A DNA stretch of 64,000 bases from Lingula anatina. Its lineage: Eukaryota > Brachiopoda > Lingulata > Lingulida > Lingulidae. A program made the translations under genes and the position numbers. The stretch is taken from NCBI RefSeq assembly GCF_001039355.2, contig NW_019776130.1, forward strand, positions 20,397 to 84,396, in the 5' to 3' direction. Numbering within the stretch: position 1 is the first letter of the stretch; each line of letters opens with the position of its first letter. Of this stretch, positions 11,023 through 19,804 are shown one piece after another. The notes below the pieces were generated by a model. That model was not told the DNA's origin, did no database searches, and saw only the letters and a program-made list of their open reading frames with translations.

Positions 11023-11496
11023 TTTACAGAAATAAATTTATGTTTTCTTTCTCGTGTGAATTTTTTTCTTTTGTTTCATCCTTGTCGTCATTTTTGCCAC
11101 GTAGCAAATTTTTTTATTGGTTACAGACATAACCAGATGTCACACGCTACCTTGTTCTACTATAAATACCGCTCATATATGAATACCACACCCTCACTAG
11201 ACGTTTGATTTGGAAGGGACAAGCAGCATCCGGACCAGGCCCGAAGTTGAAGTTATTTTCCAATATCTTCAGGAGGGCACGTATCATATCGAGACAACAC
11301 CAACACAGAAAAGAGTTATTCGGAGAACAAGCAAGTCTAATTATAAAGTAAACTTTCAATTTTAATGATGCAATATTATTAGAGGTCAAACTACGTTATA
11401 CGCAGATATACATTTCCAGGGATGTGTGTCCAATGGACCTATGAACCTTGAATAAATGTCCTGCAGGGGATTGCTATTTCATGGGTATTTATGCCC

Positions 11497-11566
11497 GGGG
11501 GACTACCATTTCTGGGATTTTAGGTCCGGGGACTACCATTTCTGGGATTTTAGGTCCGGGGACAGC
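11497..11566. repeat. Two direct copies of a ~31-bp unit
   Basis: GGGGACTACCATTTCTGGGA with the following TTTTAGGTCC occurs twice head to tail inside the Ginger-like element. Confidence 0.75.
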
Positions 11567-11683
11567 TGCTTGCGATTCCTTTTCTCAGTTTTAAACTCGA
11601 ACAAAATAACAGTAGTCTAGGTCAATAATTCCTTGAACATCATGAGTACACATATATGCATAGTGTTGTAATGCTTATTTCAG

Positions 11684-12438
11684 ATTGAACAAGGCAAGCT
11701 CTGTTACAGAGTTAGCAAGAGGAAAGTGAGGGACGTAGCAGATGAAGGGCATAATGATAATAATGATAATGATGTTGGTGGAGTATGGCGAAAATTTGTA
11801 AGAAACAGGGAAGAAGTGAAAAAAATTTTGGATACACTGCATACATCACCGCTTGGTAAGTATGTATTAAAAGAATTCCGTATTCACAATACCGCGTATA
11901 CATACGTTGCTTTATTTAATTGTGTGACGTAATTCCAGACATTGAAAAACGTGAAGTGTCTATAAAATGCGATGTATTCATTTCCTTGTTTTTTAAATTT
12001 AAGGTGGTCACCTAGGACGAGATAAGACACTGGCCAAGGTTGAACAGAGATATTATCGGACAAACATGGTAGACGACATCAGAAAATTCATTTTAAAATG
12101 TGACAAATGTCAGTGTGTCAACAAAAAGAGCAACAACGGCTCTCCACCGCTTAACCCTATTCCCGTGGACAAGCTCGAGGCGTGGAGGATGGTAATCAAG
12201 ACAACTTATGGTATCTAAATTAATTTTACAGGTACTTACCGTGGGGAAAAAAGTGTTGAAAAGAAATTTACGAAGGAGTGACAGAAAGGGGAGCAAACAA
12301 GAAAACCCCTGGCTGGGGCCCTACGTTGTGAAGGGGATATCCAAATCTGGAGCTTACATTCTCCAGATTGAAGGCGAGTGCACACTTAAAGGCGCCGTAA
12401 ACTGGGCAAATTTGAAAGTTTATGTTGCAGATGAATAA
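11684..12438 (+). pseudogene. Ginger/Gypsy-type integrase gene lacking its catalytic core
   Basis: Three exon-like blocks joined by GT-AG introns: 11684-11855, 12004-12191 and 12232-12438 (stop TAA). Block 1 ends and block 2 begins in phase to read S-P-L-G-G-H-L-G-R-D-K-T, followed by Y-Y-R-T-N-M and C-D-K-C-Q-C-V-N-K-K: the H-x-H/C-x2-C zinc-binding domain of retroviral-type integrases. Block 3 reads G-K-K-V-L-K-R-N-L-R-R-S-D-R-K-G, then W-L-G-P-Y-V-V and N-W-A-N-L-K-V-Y, matching the post-catalytic C-terminal domain. The DDE domain expected between blocks 2 and 3 is absent; only a 40-bp intron-like stretch separates them. It can bind DNA at most and cannot catalyse. A domesticated DNA-binding relic is conceivable but unsupported. 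Confidence 0.7.
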
Positions 12439-12556
12439 ATAAAAGAACTGAAATAAATATATGAAAATGTAACAAGTGTTATTCTTCATATACATTTTTA
12501 TTCCATTGTTTTTGTTTAGGTGAAATATTTTAAAAGTAATGGTAATATTATATTAT

Positions 12557-12617
12557 TTATGTATCTATCTATCTATCTATATATCTATCTATTTATCTGT
12601 CTATCTATCTATCTATC
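12557..12617. repeat. (TATC)n microsatellite
   Basis: Imperfect TATC tetranucleotide run inside the Ginger-like element. Confidence 0.85.
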
Positions 12618-13943
12618 ACTCACTTTAAGTGCGAGAGAAAAATGGGAGCGGACATATATTCCTAGTGTAAATCAGGATAACAGGTCCCATCCGGACTTAG
12701 ATTCCTGGCGGTGGGACATGCATTCCTTGGTAACCGTTGCCCTACGGACGTTAAATCCTAGTAACGTATGTCCTAGGACCTCCATTCCTAGCAACGCTAG
12801 ACCTAGGACATACGTTCCCAGGACTTAGTGTCCGGTCGGACTTGCGTTACTAGGACAACCATTCCGTTCACACCGGGATCGCCAGATTTATGGAGGGGAA
12901 AAATGAAACTTTTATTCCATATTTTTGGGTATTGTTTACTCAAAAATACTGCATTGAATAGTTTATGGAGGACTTGTACTATGATTGCCGTATTCGCTTT
13001 CAACATTTCAATGGTGATTCTGTCTTCACCCTAAGATTTGCCTGTCCCTAGAGTCTTGGTTTGCTTAAGTATTTTGGCCTGTGTTATTTCATGATCTAAA
13101 CTGTCAAAATTTGCATTTTCAGCCTCTTTAACTGGCAACTTAGACTCAAGCATTTGTTTAAAGTTGTCGTCATATTTGCCTAAGTCAGAACTGCTGCTCG
13201 GTTTTTTAAAATGTTCCAAAAAAGTTAGCGGATGAACATGCTCTGTAGAATTTGATTTATTTTTACTAGTGTTTAGATCTTGTACAGTTTGCCAAAAAGT
13301 CTTTGGGTCTTTCCCTTCCATATATTGAAGTTTTTCAAGGCGGCTCGCCCATTATTCATAAGAGGCTTTTTTACAAGTTCTTTTGTATTTATTTAGGGAT
13401 TTATAAAAAGTTCCCACCACAACTGGGCCATTTGGGTATTTACTTCTAGATTTTGCTGAAGTTTTTAGTTCTTGTTTCATTTCTAGCAGAGATCTTAGTG
13501 GTCGTTTTTTTTTTCAATTGCGAAACGCAACATAGTGATATGTCTGCTGCAGATTTCATTATAGTGTTGAATCTAGTTACTAATGTCTCAGAGTTACTGG
13601 TTTCATAAAATTTTGAGATCAGTTGTTGGCTTTCTACGCTGGAGAGCGCACTAAAAAATTTTCACCTGAGTCTTTTGGCCAACTATAATTTGATGGTACA
13701 GGAAGTACGTTGCTTGTATCTGAATTTTTCTGGGTAATATGACAGGGTTAAATGTAATATAACAATAGCAAGCCTTCTAGGTTCCATTTAACTAACATCT
13801 ATTATAACAAGATAAAGTCAAACATTAGAAATTGACTCGATTGCTTGTTGTTGCACGAACTGATATATTGATAAGTAACTAATGGAAACTATATGATATT
13901 CTTAGTCATGGTTTAATCGTTGTTTAGAAAACGATTTTCTTAC

Positions 13944-13990
13944 ACGGTCTGGATGGGTAAGACCTCCTTCCGTCTGTTCGTCACAACTTT
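13944..13990 (-). pseudogene. Duplicated mini-exon, copy A1
   Basis: Acceptor tttcag and donor GTAAGA (minus strand) flank 47 bp in phase 1-in/0-out encoding E-S-C-D-E-Q-T-E-G-G-L-T-H-P-D-R when entered with G from a B-type exon. Same peptide as copy A3. Confidence 0.4.
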
Positions 13991-14209
13991 CTGAAATAAA
14001 TAAGCATAATTATCTTATATGCTAATTCCAAAGATGGGTATAATTTTGACTTTTTAAGTGATCATCAATTTGAAAATGATTTTTTTATATATTTCATATG
14101 GAGCTCTATTGTAAAATGAAGAGAGATGCATAAACAATTTAAAAATTGAAATCTTAACAACACGTGGACTAACTACTAATTTGTCATTTAGAGGAACGCA
14201 TCAAAAGCG

Positions 14210-14240
<31 letters not shown>

Positions 14241-14242
<2 letters not shown>

Positions 14243-14407
14243 GGCCCGTAGCCAGCAATTTCAAAGGGGGGGTTCTTTTTCTGAAAAAGTGGACCTTTTA
14301 CCATATAATCCCCATGTGCCTAGGTCAAATTTTACACAGAGTCGACCTTTTTCCAGCAAAAAGGGAGGTTCTTTCGAACCCCCCGAACCCCCCTGGCTAC
14401 GGGCCTG
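14241..14407. mobile_element. hAT-like MITE, 167 bp, inside the (CT)n run
   Basis: Ends are inverted CAGGCCCGTAGCCAG / CTGGCTACGGGCCTG. It sits in the middle of the (CT)n tract of unit 1, and sister units 2 and 3 lack it. The flanking 8-mers (CT-rich, ctctttct on the right) are compatible with an 8-bp duplication, the hAT hallmark, but the CT tract makes this ambiguous. Confidence 0.7.
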
Positions 14408-14472
14408 CTCTTTCTCACTAATATATAACAAAAGCATTTAACATATTCCATTGAGATCTCATATTAACCTAC

Positions 14473-14591
14473 CTTGACTTGGTGAGTTATAAACTTCATA
14501 ATCATCACTTAGCTTTCTTAATGGGGAAACCCTGCTTTTCTCAGTCTGTCAAAACATTTATTAATTCATTATTACTGAACCAAACCTCTGC
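14473..14591 (-). pseudogene. Duplicated exon, copy B1 (frameshifted)
   Basis: Aligns with the open copy at 16535-16652 but is one base longer (119 bp). It reads A-E-V-W-F-S-N-N-E-L-I-N-V-L and then stops at TGA. Donor and acceptor dinucleotides remain. Confidence 0.45.
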
Positions 14592-14899
14592 CTTGGTTAA
14601 AGAGAAAATGTAAAAAAAAAATGCTGTGATAAAGATGTTCCTTTTAGACAACATTTTCTTATGTTTTAAAATCATCATTTACAGATAAACATTAAAAAAA
14701 CAATTACATAATTTCATCCATGGCTTACCTTTTTGGGCCCTATTTAACTAACATCTATTATAACAAGATAAAGTCAAACATTAGAAATTGACTCGATTGC
14801 TTGTTGTTGCACGAACTGATATATTGATAAGTAACTAATGGAAACTATATGATATTCTTAGTCATGGTTTAATCGTTGTTTAGAAAACGATTTTCTTAC

Positions 14900-14946
14900 A
14901 TGGTCCTGATGGAGAGGAACTCTTTCCGTCTGTTCGTCACAACTGT
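14900..14946 (-). pseudogene. Duplicated mini-exon, copy A2
   Basis: 47 bp with acceptor and GTAAGA donor. It encodes D-S-C-D-E-Q-T-E-R-V-P-L-H-Q-D-H in the shared frame, so the reading frame is kept despite substitutions relative to A1 and A3. Confidence 0.4.
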
Positions 14947-15172
14947 CTGAAATAAATAAGAATAATTATCTTATATACTAATTCCAAAGATGGGTATAAT
15001 TTTGACTTTTTAAGTGATCATCAATTTGAAAATGATTTTTCTAATATATTTCATATGGAGCTCTAATGTAAAATGAAGAGAGATGCGTAAACAATTTTTA
15101 AAAAAAATTGAAATCTTAACAACACGTGGACTAACTACTAATTTGTCATTTAGAGGAACGCATCAAAAAAAG

Positions 15173-15214
<42 letters not shown>

Positions 15215-15259
15215 ACAAAAGCATTCAACATATTCCATTGAGATCTCATATTAACCTAC

Positions 15260-15378
15260 CTTGACTTGGTGAGTTATAAACTTCATAATCATCACTTAGC
15301 TTTCTTAATGGGGAAAGCCTGCCTTTCTCAGTCTGTCAAAACATTTATTAATTCATTATTACTGAACCAAACCTCTGC
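15260..15378 (-). pseudogene. Duplicated exon, copy B2 (frameshifted)
   Basis: 119 bp, same one-base insertion as B1, so B1 and B2 arose from one damaged parent. Confidence 0.45.
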
Positions 15379-15685
15379 CTTGGTTAAAGAGAAAATGTAA
15401 AAAAAAATGCTGTGATAAAGATGTTCCTTTTAGACAACATTTTCTTATGTTTTAAAATCATCATTTACAGATAAACATTAAAAAAACAATTACATAATTT
15501 CATCCATGGCTTACCTTTTTGGGCCCTATTTAACTAACATCTATTATAACAAGATAAAGTCAAACATTAGAAATTGACTCGATTGCTTGTTGTTGCACGA
15601 ACTGATATATTGATAAGTAACTAATGGAAACTATATGATATTCTTAGTCATGGTTTAATCGTTGTTTAGAAAACGATTTTCTTAC

Positions 15686-15732
15686 ACGGTCTGGATGGGT
15701 AAGACCTCCTTCCGTCTGTTCGTCACAACTTT
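15686..15732 (-). CDS. Mini-exon A3 of an unidentified gene
   Basis: 47 bp between tttcag and GTAAGA on the minus strand. Entered in phase 1 from the intact exon at 16535-16652, it reads E-S-C-D-E-Q-T-E-G-G-L-T-H-P-D-R and leaves in phase 0. The matching phases between B3 and A3 are the main argument that these were real coding exons. No domain recognised. Confidence 0.35.
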
Positions 15733-15965
15733 CTGAAATAAATAAGCATAATTATCTTATATACTAATTCCAAAGATGGGTATGATTTTGACTTTTAAAG
15801 TGATCATCAATTTGAAAATGATTTTTCTTATCCCAACAAAACAATAATTCTCGGGTTTGAGGTCGAATATGATGAAGAAAATATTGATATTAAAATGGAA
15901 TAGGCCTATTGGATTTTTTTTTCTCATAATTTAACAAAAGAATTGAGTCTTTATGCAAAGGACGT

Positions 15966-16077
15966 GGGACCTTACATGGGGACAGGCCCAGCACGTAGCC
16001 AGAGACAGGGCCAAATGGAAAGAAGTGACTGTGGCCTTATGTCCCACGCGGGACGAAGAGCAATGATGATGATGATG
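15966..16077 (+). mobile_element. 112-bp LINE 3' tail with perfect 13-bp target duplication
   Basis: The insert encodes W-D-L-T-W-G-Q-A-Q-H-V-A-R-D-R-A-K-W then K-E-V-T-V-A-L-C-P-T-R-D-E-E-Q and a stop, the C-terminal end of a LINE ORF, and finishes in a (GAT)n tail. It is bracketed by ATGCAAAGGACGT at 15953-15965 and again at 16078-16090. The paralogous unit near 18380 has the corresponding site without the insert. An extreme 5'-truncated, dead-on-arrival retrotransposition. Confidence 0.85.
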
Positions 16078-16431
16078 ATGCAAAGGACGTAATGCATAAA
16101 CTCATAATGAAATGTACTGTATTGAAGAGGGACAGTAGTAATATATTGAAAAAAAAGATTTATTTTAAAACAGAAGAATGTGTGAGGAAGAATGAGTAGA
16201 AAGTGTTTCTCTGTGTTTCCAGACATAAAGTACAATATGTTATTGATTGATAATGACAGGTGTGGATTTAATCTAAATTTTTATCTAAACCCACATCGGA
16301 TTTATATATTTCACATGGAGTTCTAACGTAAAGTGAAGAGAGATGCGTAAACAATTTTTTAAAAAATTGATATCTTAACAACACGTGGACTAACTACTAA
16401 TTTGTCATTTAGAAGAACGCATCAAAAAAAG

Positions 16432-16481
<50 letters not shown>

Positions 16482-16534
16482 TACATATAACGAAAACATT
16501 CAAAATATACCATTGAGATCTCAATTTAACCTAC

Positions 16535-16652
16535 CTTGACGTGGTGAGTAATCAACTTCATAATCAGCATCTAGATTTCCTAATGGGGAAACCATGCCTT
16601 TGTCATTCTGTAAAATATCAATTAATTCATTATTACTGAACCAAACATCTGC
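16535..16652 (-). CDS. Exon B3 of an unidentified gene (intact copy)
   Basis: Acceptor ACCAAG and donor AG|GTAGG (minus strand) flank 118 bp that stay open: A-D-V-W-F-S-N-N-E-L-I-D-I-L-Q-N-D-K-G, then M-V-S-P-L-G-N-L-D-A-D-Y-E-V-D-Y-S-P-R-Q. The peptide is acidic with no recognised domain. It exits in phase 1, which fits the A-type mini-exons downstream on the same strand. The polypyrimidine tract before the acceptor is weak. It may be a low-conservation linker exon; the parent gene is not identified. Confidence 0.4.
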
Positions 16653-16756
16653 CTTGGTACAAGCATTTGATTAAAGAGAAGATGTAAGAAAACATGCTGT
16701 GACAAAGATGTTCCTTTTTGGGCAAACATTTTCTAATTTTTTAAGCTCATAATTTA

Positions 16757-17652
16757 AGCCTAGATTACATTTGAAATACGGTGCACGTATACTGCCCGTC
16801 ACACCCTTTCGTACGGTGAAATCGTACGGAATCGTATGGATTTAATGCCCCTATTTCACACAGACCACGAACCCCACGAATCGCCAGGAATTGACATATT
16901 TCAGGATTCGTGGTTGAACCTAATCAGTTCGTGAATTTCTTAACAGATTCGTATATAATCGTAGTCAGGTCTTGCAATTCTTGATCAATCGGGAATTCGT
17001 GGCAAAATTTTGAGCTGTTCAAAATTTTGGTTACGAACTCCCGATTCCAAAATTTATTCGATCAGAATCGCGGGCTGCGGCGCGCGACTTGTAATAAGTG
17101 TCAGTAGAAGTTTATATCTCTTATCTAACGTTAATCTATTTTCTAATCTTATCTTCTTTAATTATAGTGAAGTCACAAAAAAGATATGTCTGTCACGCCA
17201 AGTTAGGTATAAAATCAGGCTACGACCCGACAATAAATGAGTTTTGAATTTGGTAACTAAACAGTGGTGTTGCGTTACTCTTCTCTCCGGGCATAACCCA
17301 AGTCGGGAATCGCGTACCGTACCTAGAATCTTCAAGCGTAGGATTAGAGCCCCTAGCGTCTAGATTATACCCGCGGTATATCTAAGAACCTAGTACAGGG
17401 GGGCTGCACCGACAACGTATCAAACAGCAATGAAGCCGCAAGGACACTGTACTTCAACTGCACAGTGGCTGAAAGAGCACCGTATATGATCGCTTTTCAA
17501 CAGAAAAACCGCTTCCTACGACCAGGCTTAAGGTCATTTGGCAGAAATAACACGACGACCGTATGTGATGTAGCCCGTAGCTCCTTACGATTTCAAAAAA
17601 AATCGTACGGATATTTTCATCGCACTGCGCCCGGTCAAATGTAGTCAAGGCT
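16757..17652. mobile_element. Harbinger-like non-autonomous element, 896 bp, TTA duplication
   Basis: TTA at 16754-16756 and 17653-17655 flank inverted ends AGCCTAGATTACATTTGA / its imperfect inverse. Sister units read catttacag at this spot, which is the empty site with a single TTA. A 3-bp TWA duplication is the PIF/Harbinger rule. The interior is rich in ATTCGT and CGTACGG words and has no transposase. Confidence 0.7.
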
Positions 17653-17719
17653 TTACAGCTGAACATTAAAAACAATTACATAATTATATGAAAGGTTAAC
17701 CGTCTGGGGCCCTATCTTA

Positions 17720-17957
17720 AGCCTAGGTCCCAACCGAACGTACGGGCTGCTGCGTGTGGTCTACGGCCCAAAAATTGGGGAAAACGTGGGAGTTTGTGCG
17801 TGAGGAGCACGTCCATCGTGCGACTTTTGGAGGATGCAAACAGCACGTAGAAACTTTTCACCAATTCTTTGATTTCTTCCGTGCGATATAGCTACGTCCT
17901 AGCCGGACGCAAGGAACCTAAAAACCGTGCATCCAAAACGTAGTTGGGACCTAGGTT
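17720..17957. mobile_element. Second Harbinger-like MITE, 238 bp
   Basis: Inverted ends AGCCTAGGTCCCAAC / GTTGGGACCTAGGTT with TTA at 17717-17719 and 17958-17960. Sister units read ggccctatttaactaac across this position, the empty site. Confidence 0.7.
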
Positions 17958-18156
17958 TTACTCACATCTATTATAAGATAAAGTCAAACATAATAAATTG
18001 ACTCGGGTGGTTGTTGTTGAACGAAATAAAACACAATTATTGATAAATACTTAATGATAGCTAAGTAGCTATATGATATTTCTAGTCATGTTTTAATCGT
18101 TGTTTGGAAAACGTTTTTCTTTCATGTACATGTACGTTATAAGGAGAATCTCTTAC

Positions 18157-18176
18157 CGTCTGTCCCTCATGACCCT
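18157..18176 (-). pseudogene. Diverged mini-exon A4
   Basis: 20 bp between ttttcag and GTAAGA in the same phases as the 47-bp mini-exons, encoding E-G-H-E-G-Q-T. It is 27 bp shorter, an in-frame difference. Confidence 0.3.
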
Positions 18177-18665
18177 CTGAAAAAAAATTCTCTTATTACA
18201 TACTAATTCCAAATATGTGTATAAGTTTGACATTTAAAGTAAACATAAAATGATTTTTTCGTCCCAGGAGTACACAATATTGCTAAGGTCTGACGTTGCA
18301 ATTGATGAAGAAATATTAATATTAACACAGAATAATGAATTTTTCTCATAATTCAAAACCATGGTGCCTTTTTGTAAGTGACAATACACATATTCTCATA
18401 ATGAAATGTACTGTATTGAAGAGGGACAGGGGCAATACGTTAGGAAAATGAGATTTATTTTAAAACAGAAAAATGTGTGTGAGGGAAAATGAGTTGGTGA
18501 TAAAAAGTCTAGAGAGAAAGAAAGAAAATAATAATGGAACTTTGCAAACCTTAATTTCATATAAAACAATTTCAGTCCAATTTATTTTAAGTTCACCCTT
18601 TCATGCAGGGAAGAGGATACGGGGGTTTGGAAACAGTCCGCTCTGACTCAAAAATTTTACTTTAC

Positions 18666-18727
18666 CTTTCGTCAGGTTGAAATCGCTGTCTTGAAACCTT
18701 CTTAATTGCCATTTTCATTTCGTACAT
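18666..18727 (-). CDS. Candidate first coding exon of the duplicated-exon gene
   Basis: Minus-strand ATG at 18727 opens M-Y-E-M-K-M-A-I-K-K-V-S-R-Q-R-F-Q-P-D-E and meets a donor AG|GTAAAG in phase 2. It lies upstream (minus strand) of the A/B exons, but its phase does not join A4 directly, so a further exon or another gene model would be needed. Weak. Confidence 0.25.
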
Positions 18728-19021
18728 AGCTCAAAAATTCTTATTTTACAAGGTGAAAAGGGCGCGTGGTTGAATGACGACGAACCTGATCCTGCTGTCT
18801 GTAGTTTACTGCCACTGCCAGCTGTAGAACTGCAGCGGTTAGCCATCTGGCCAAGTGGAGATGTTTCTTAGAAATACATGTAGTTAATATTCAATGGTAT
18901 CTGAAGAAGTTGAAGTGACTGTCACAAAAACTAAAAAAATACAAAAACAAAATGGTTTATCGGATCAGAAGTCACTGAAATGAAATTAGCTACCTGTAAG
19001 ACGACAGAGACGAAATTTAAC

Positions 19022-19255
19022 TAGGCTTGTTAAGGGGTCAAACGCTGCATTTTATAATACAGATGTCTTACTTGGCAGGAACGTCCTTTGGGCCAAAAGA
19101 AAAATGATTTATCCATGGAGACAATATCTATCAGTGCTAAATAAGCATAATAATAACATATATTATGCAAATTAGGTACCAAAAACATAATATTTCATAT
19201 TTCCACCAGTTTTTGGCCAACATACATGTGTAAATGATCAAACCTGACTAAATTA
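19022..19255. repeat. Left arm of a diverged inverted repeat
   Basis: From TAGGCTTGTTAAGG through CCTTTGGGCCAAAAGAAAAA to TTTCCACCAGTTTTT it matches the reverse complement of 25110-25307 with moderate divergence over about 195 bases. Confidence 0.65.
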
Positions 19256-19289
19256 GGGACAAGGAACCCATATTTTTGACGTTTTGAAA

Positions 19290-19740
19290 ATAATTGGTTT
19301 CCATTTTGTGCCTCAAATCCAAGAAGGTCGCCATCTGCCATTTTGAAAGTTGACATAGTTTTGTTATTTTATGAGGATATTTGAAGCGTTTGACTTAAAT
19401 ATTATGTATCGATTCTTACTATTTTGGGGGTGCAAAAGTCATTTTTGGTATCGTTTTGGTAGATAGAAGGTGATTTGAAGTGACAAAGATGGTATTTAAA
19501 ATTACCTTCATGATATATGTCTTTGAAAGCTGCAAAACCATTAATATATAACCCCAATTCAAAAATGTCCTAATGCAATTTGTTGTCATTAACCATCGGT
19601 ACCAGACTAAGTTATGAACAAAAAACTCATTTTGTCATTATGGAGGCAATTGGTGGTCATTTTCTCTCTCAAATCCATGATGGCCGCCAGACACAATTTT
19701 GCAGTTAGGCATAATTCACCATTTTGTTATTATTACACCT
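19290..19740. repeat. Two diverged direct repeats spaced about 350 bp
   Basis: The words around 19303 (ccattttgtgcctcaaatcc) and 19657 (tcattttctctctcaaatcc), each followed by a g-cgcca word, indicate an old direct duplication. No coding. Confidence 0.4.
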
Positions 19741-19804
19741 CTATTAGCATCGTTTCTTTTTTTTTTTATTTATTTTATTTTTTTTTTGCTGTGCAAAATA
19801 CATT

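Larger units (their letters stand above)
10664..12872 (+). mobile_element. Ginger-like integrase-bearing DNA transposon, 2.2 kb, core-deleted
   Basis: Ends are perfect inverted repeats over TGTGAACGGAATG (10664) and CATTCCGTTCACA (ending 12872). TGTNR ends, Gypsy-like integrase modules and 4-bp target duplications are known traits of Ginger elements. Flanks are TCGG and CCGG on the plus strand. On the LINE strand, collapsing them to CCGA restores the reading frame K-S-G-D-P-D-N, so this is a real insertion into the LINE with one mutated duplication copy. Subterminal regions are full of short related words (GGACCT, ATTCCT, CCTAGG). The interior holds an H2C2 zinc module and an integrase C-terminal module but no DDE core. 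No reverse transcriptase or LTRs are present, arguing against a Gypsy element. Confidence 0.75.
8740..13735 (-). mobile_element. Decayed non-LTR retrotransposon (LINE) broken by two insertions
   Basis: Minus-strand fragments read in order as one LINE ORF2: a linker between endonuclease and RT (13735-13330), a region with K-D-P-K-T-F-W-Q-T-V and I-F-P-L-H-K-S-G-D (13321-12877), RT core with S-K-A-F-D-S-V-W and G-V-K-Q-G-D-T-L-S-P-F (10659-10170), Y-A-D-D-L-V-L-L (about 10150-10120), and a C-terminal C-x2-C...E-D-E-I-H-F-L-V-S-C-P-L-Y motif (9210-8905). It is the same general type as the better-preserved copy at 19805-22880. Stops and frameshifts are frequent. A Ginger-like element interrupts it at 10664-12872 and a Tc1-like fragment at about 9250-9860. 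A single N at 9220 falls inside it. Confidence 0.8.
13781..18600. repeat. Tandem duplication array, 3-4 units of about 790-1000 bp
   Basis: The block starting TTAACTAACATCTATTATAA recurs near 13787, 14744, 15533 and, more diverged, near 17957. The first three are almost identical over hundreds of bases. Each unit contains, on the minus strand, a 47-bp exon-like segment and a 118/119-bp exon-like segment separated by a (CT)n run (14211-14240, 15177-15207, 16434-16477). Units differ mainly by inserted elements: a hAT-like MITE in unit 1, a LINE tail in unit 3, and a Harbinger-like element and another MITE in the most diverged unit. Units 1 and 2 share an internal deletion of about 470 bp relative to unit 3. 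Confidence 0.85.

Noticed and set aside
10664-12872. Solo Gypsy LTR retrotransposon
   Set aside because: Integrase-like blocks are present, but there are inverted (not direct) ends, no RT, protease or primer-binding site, and a 4-bp duplication.
13031-13321. Independent small gene on the minus strand
   Set aside because: Reads in line with the LINE ORF2 fragments on both sides of the Ginger-like insert.
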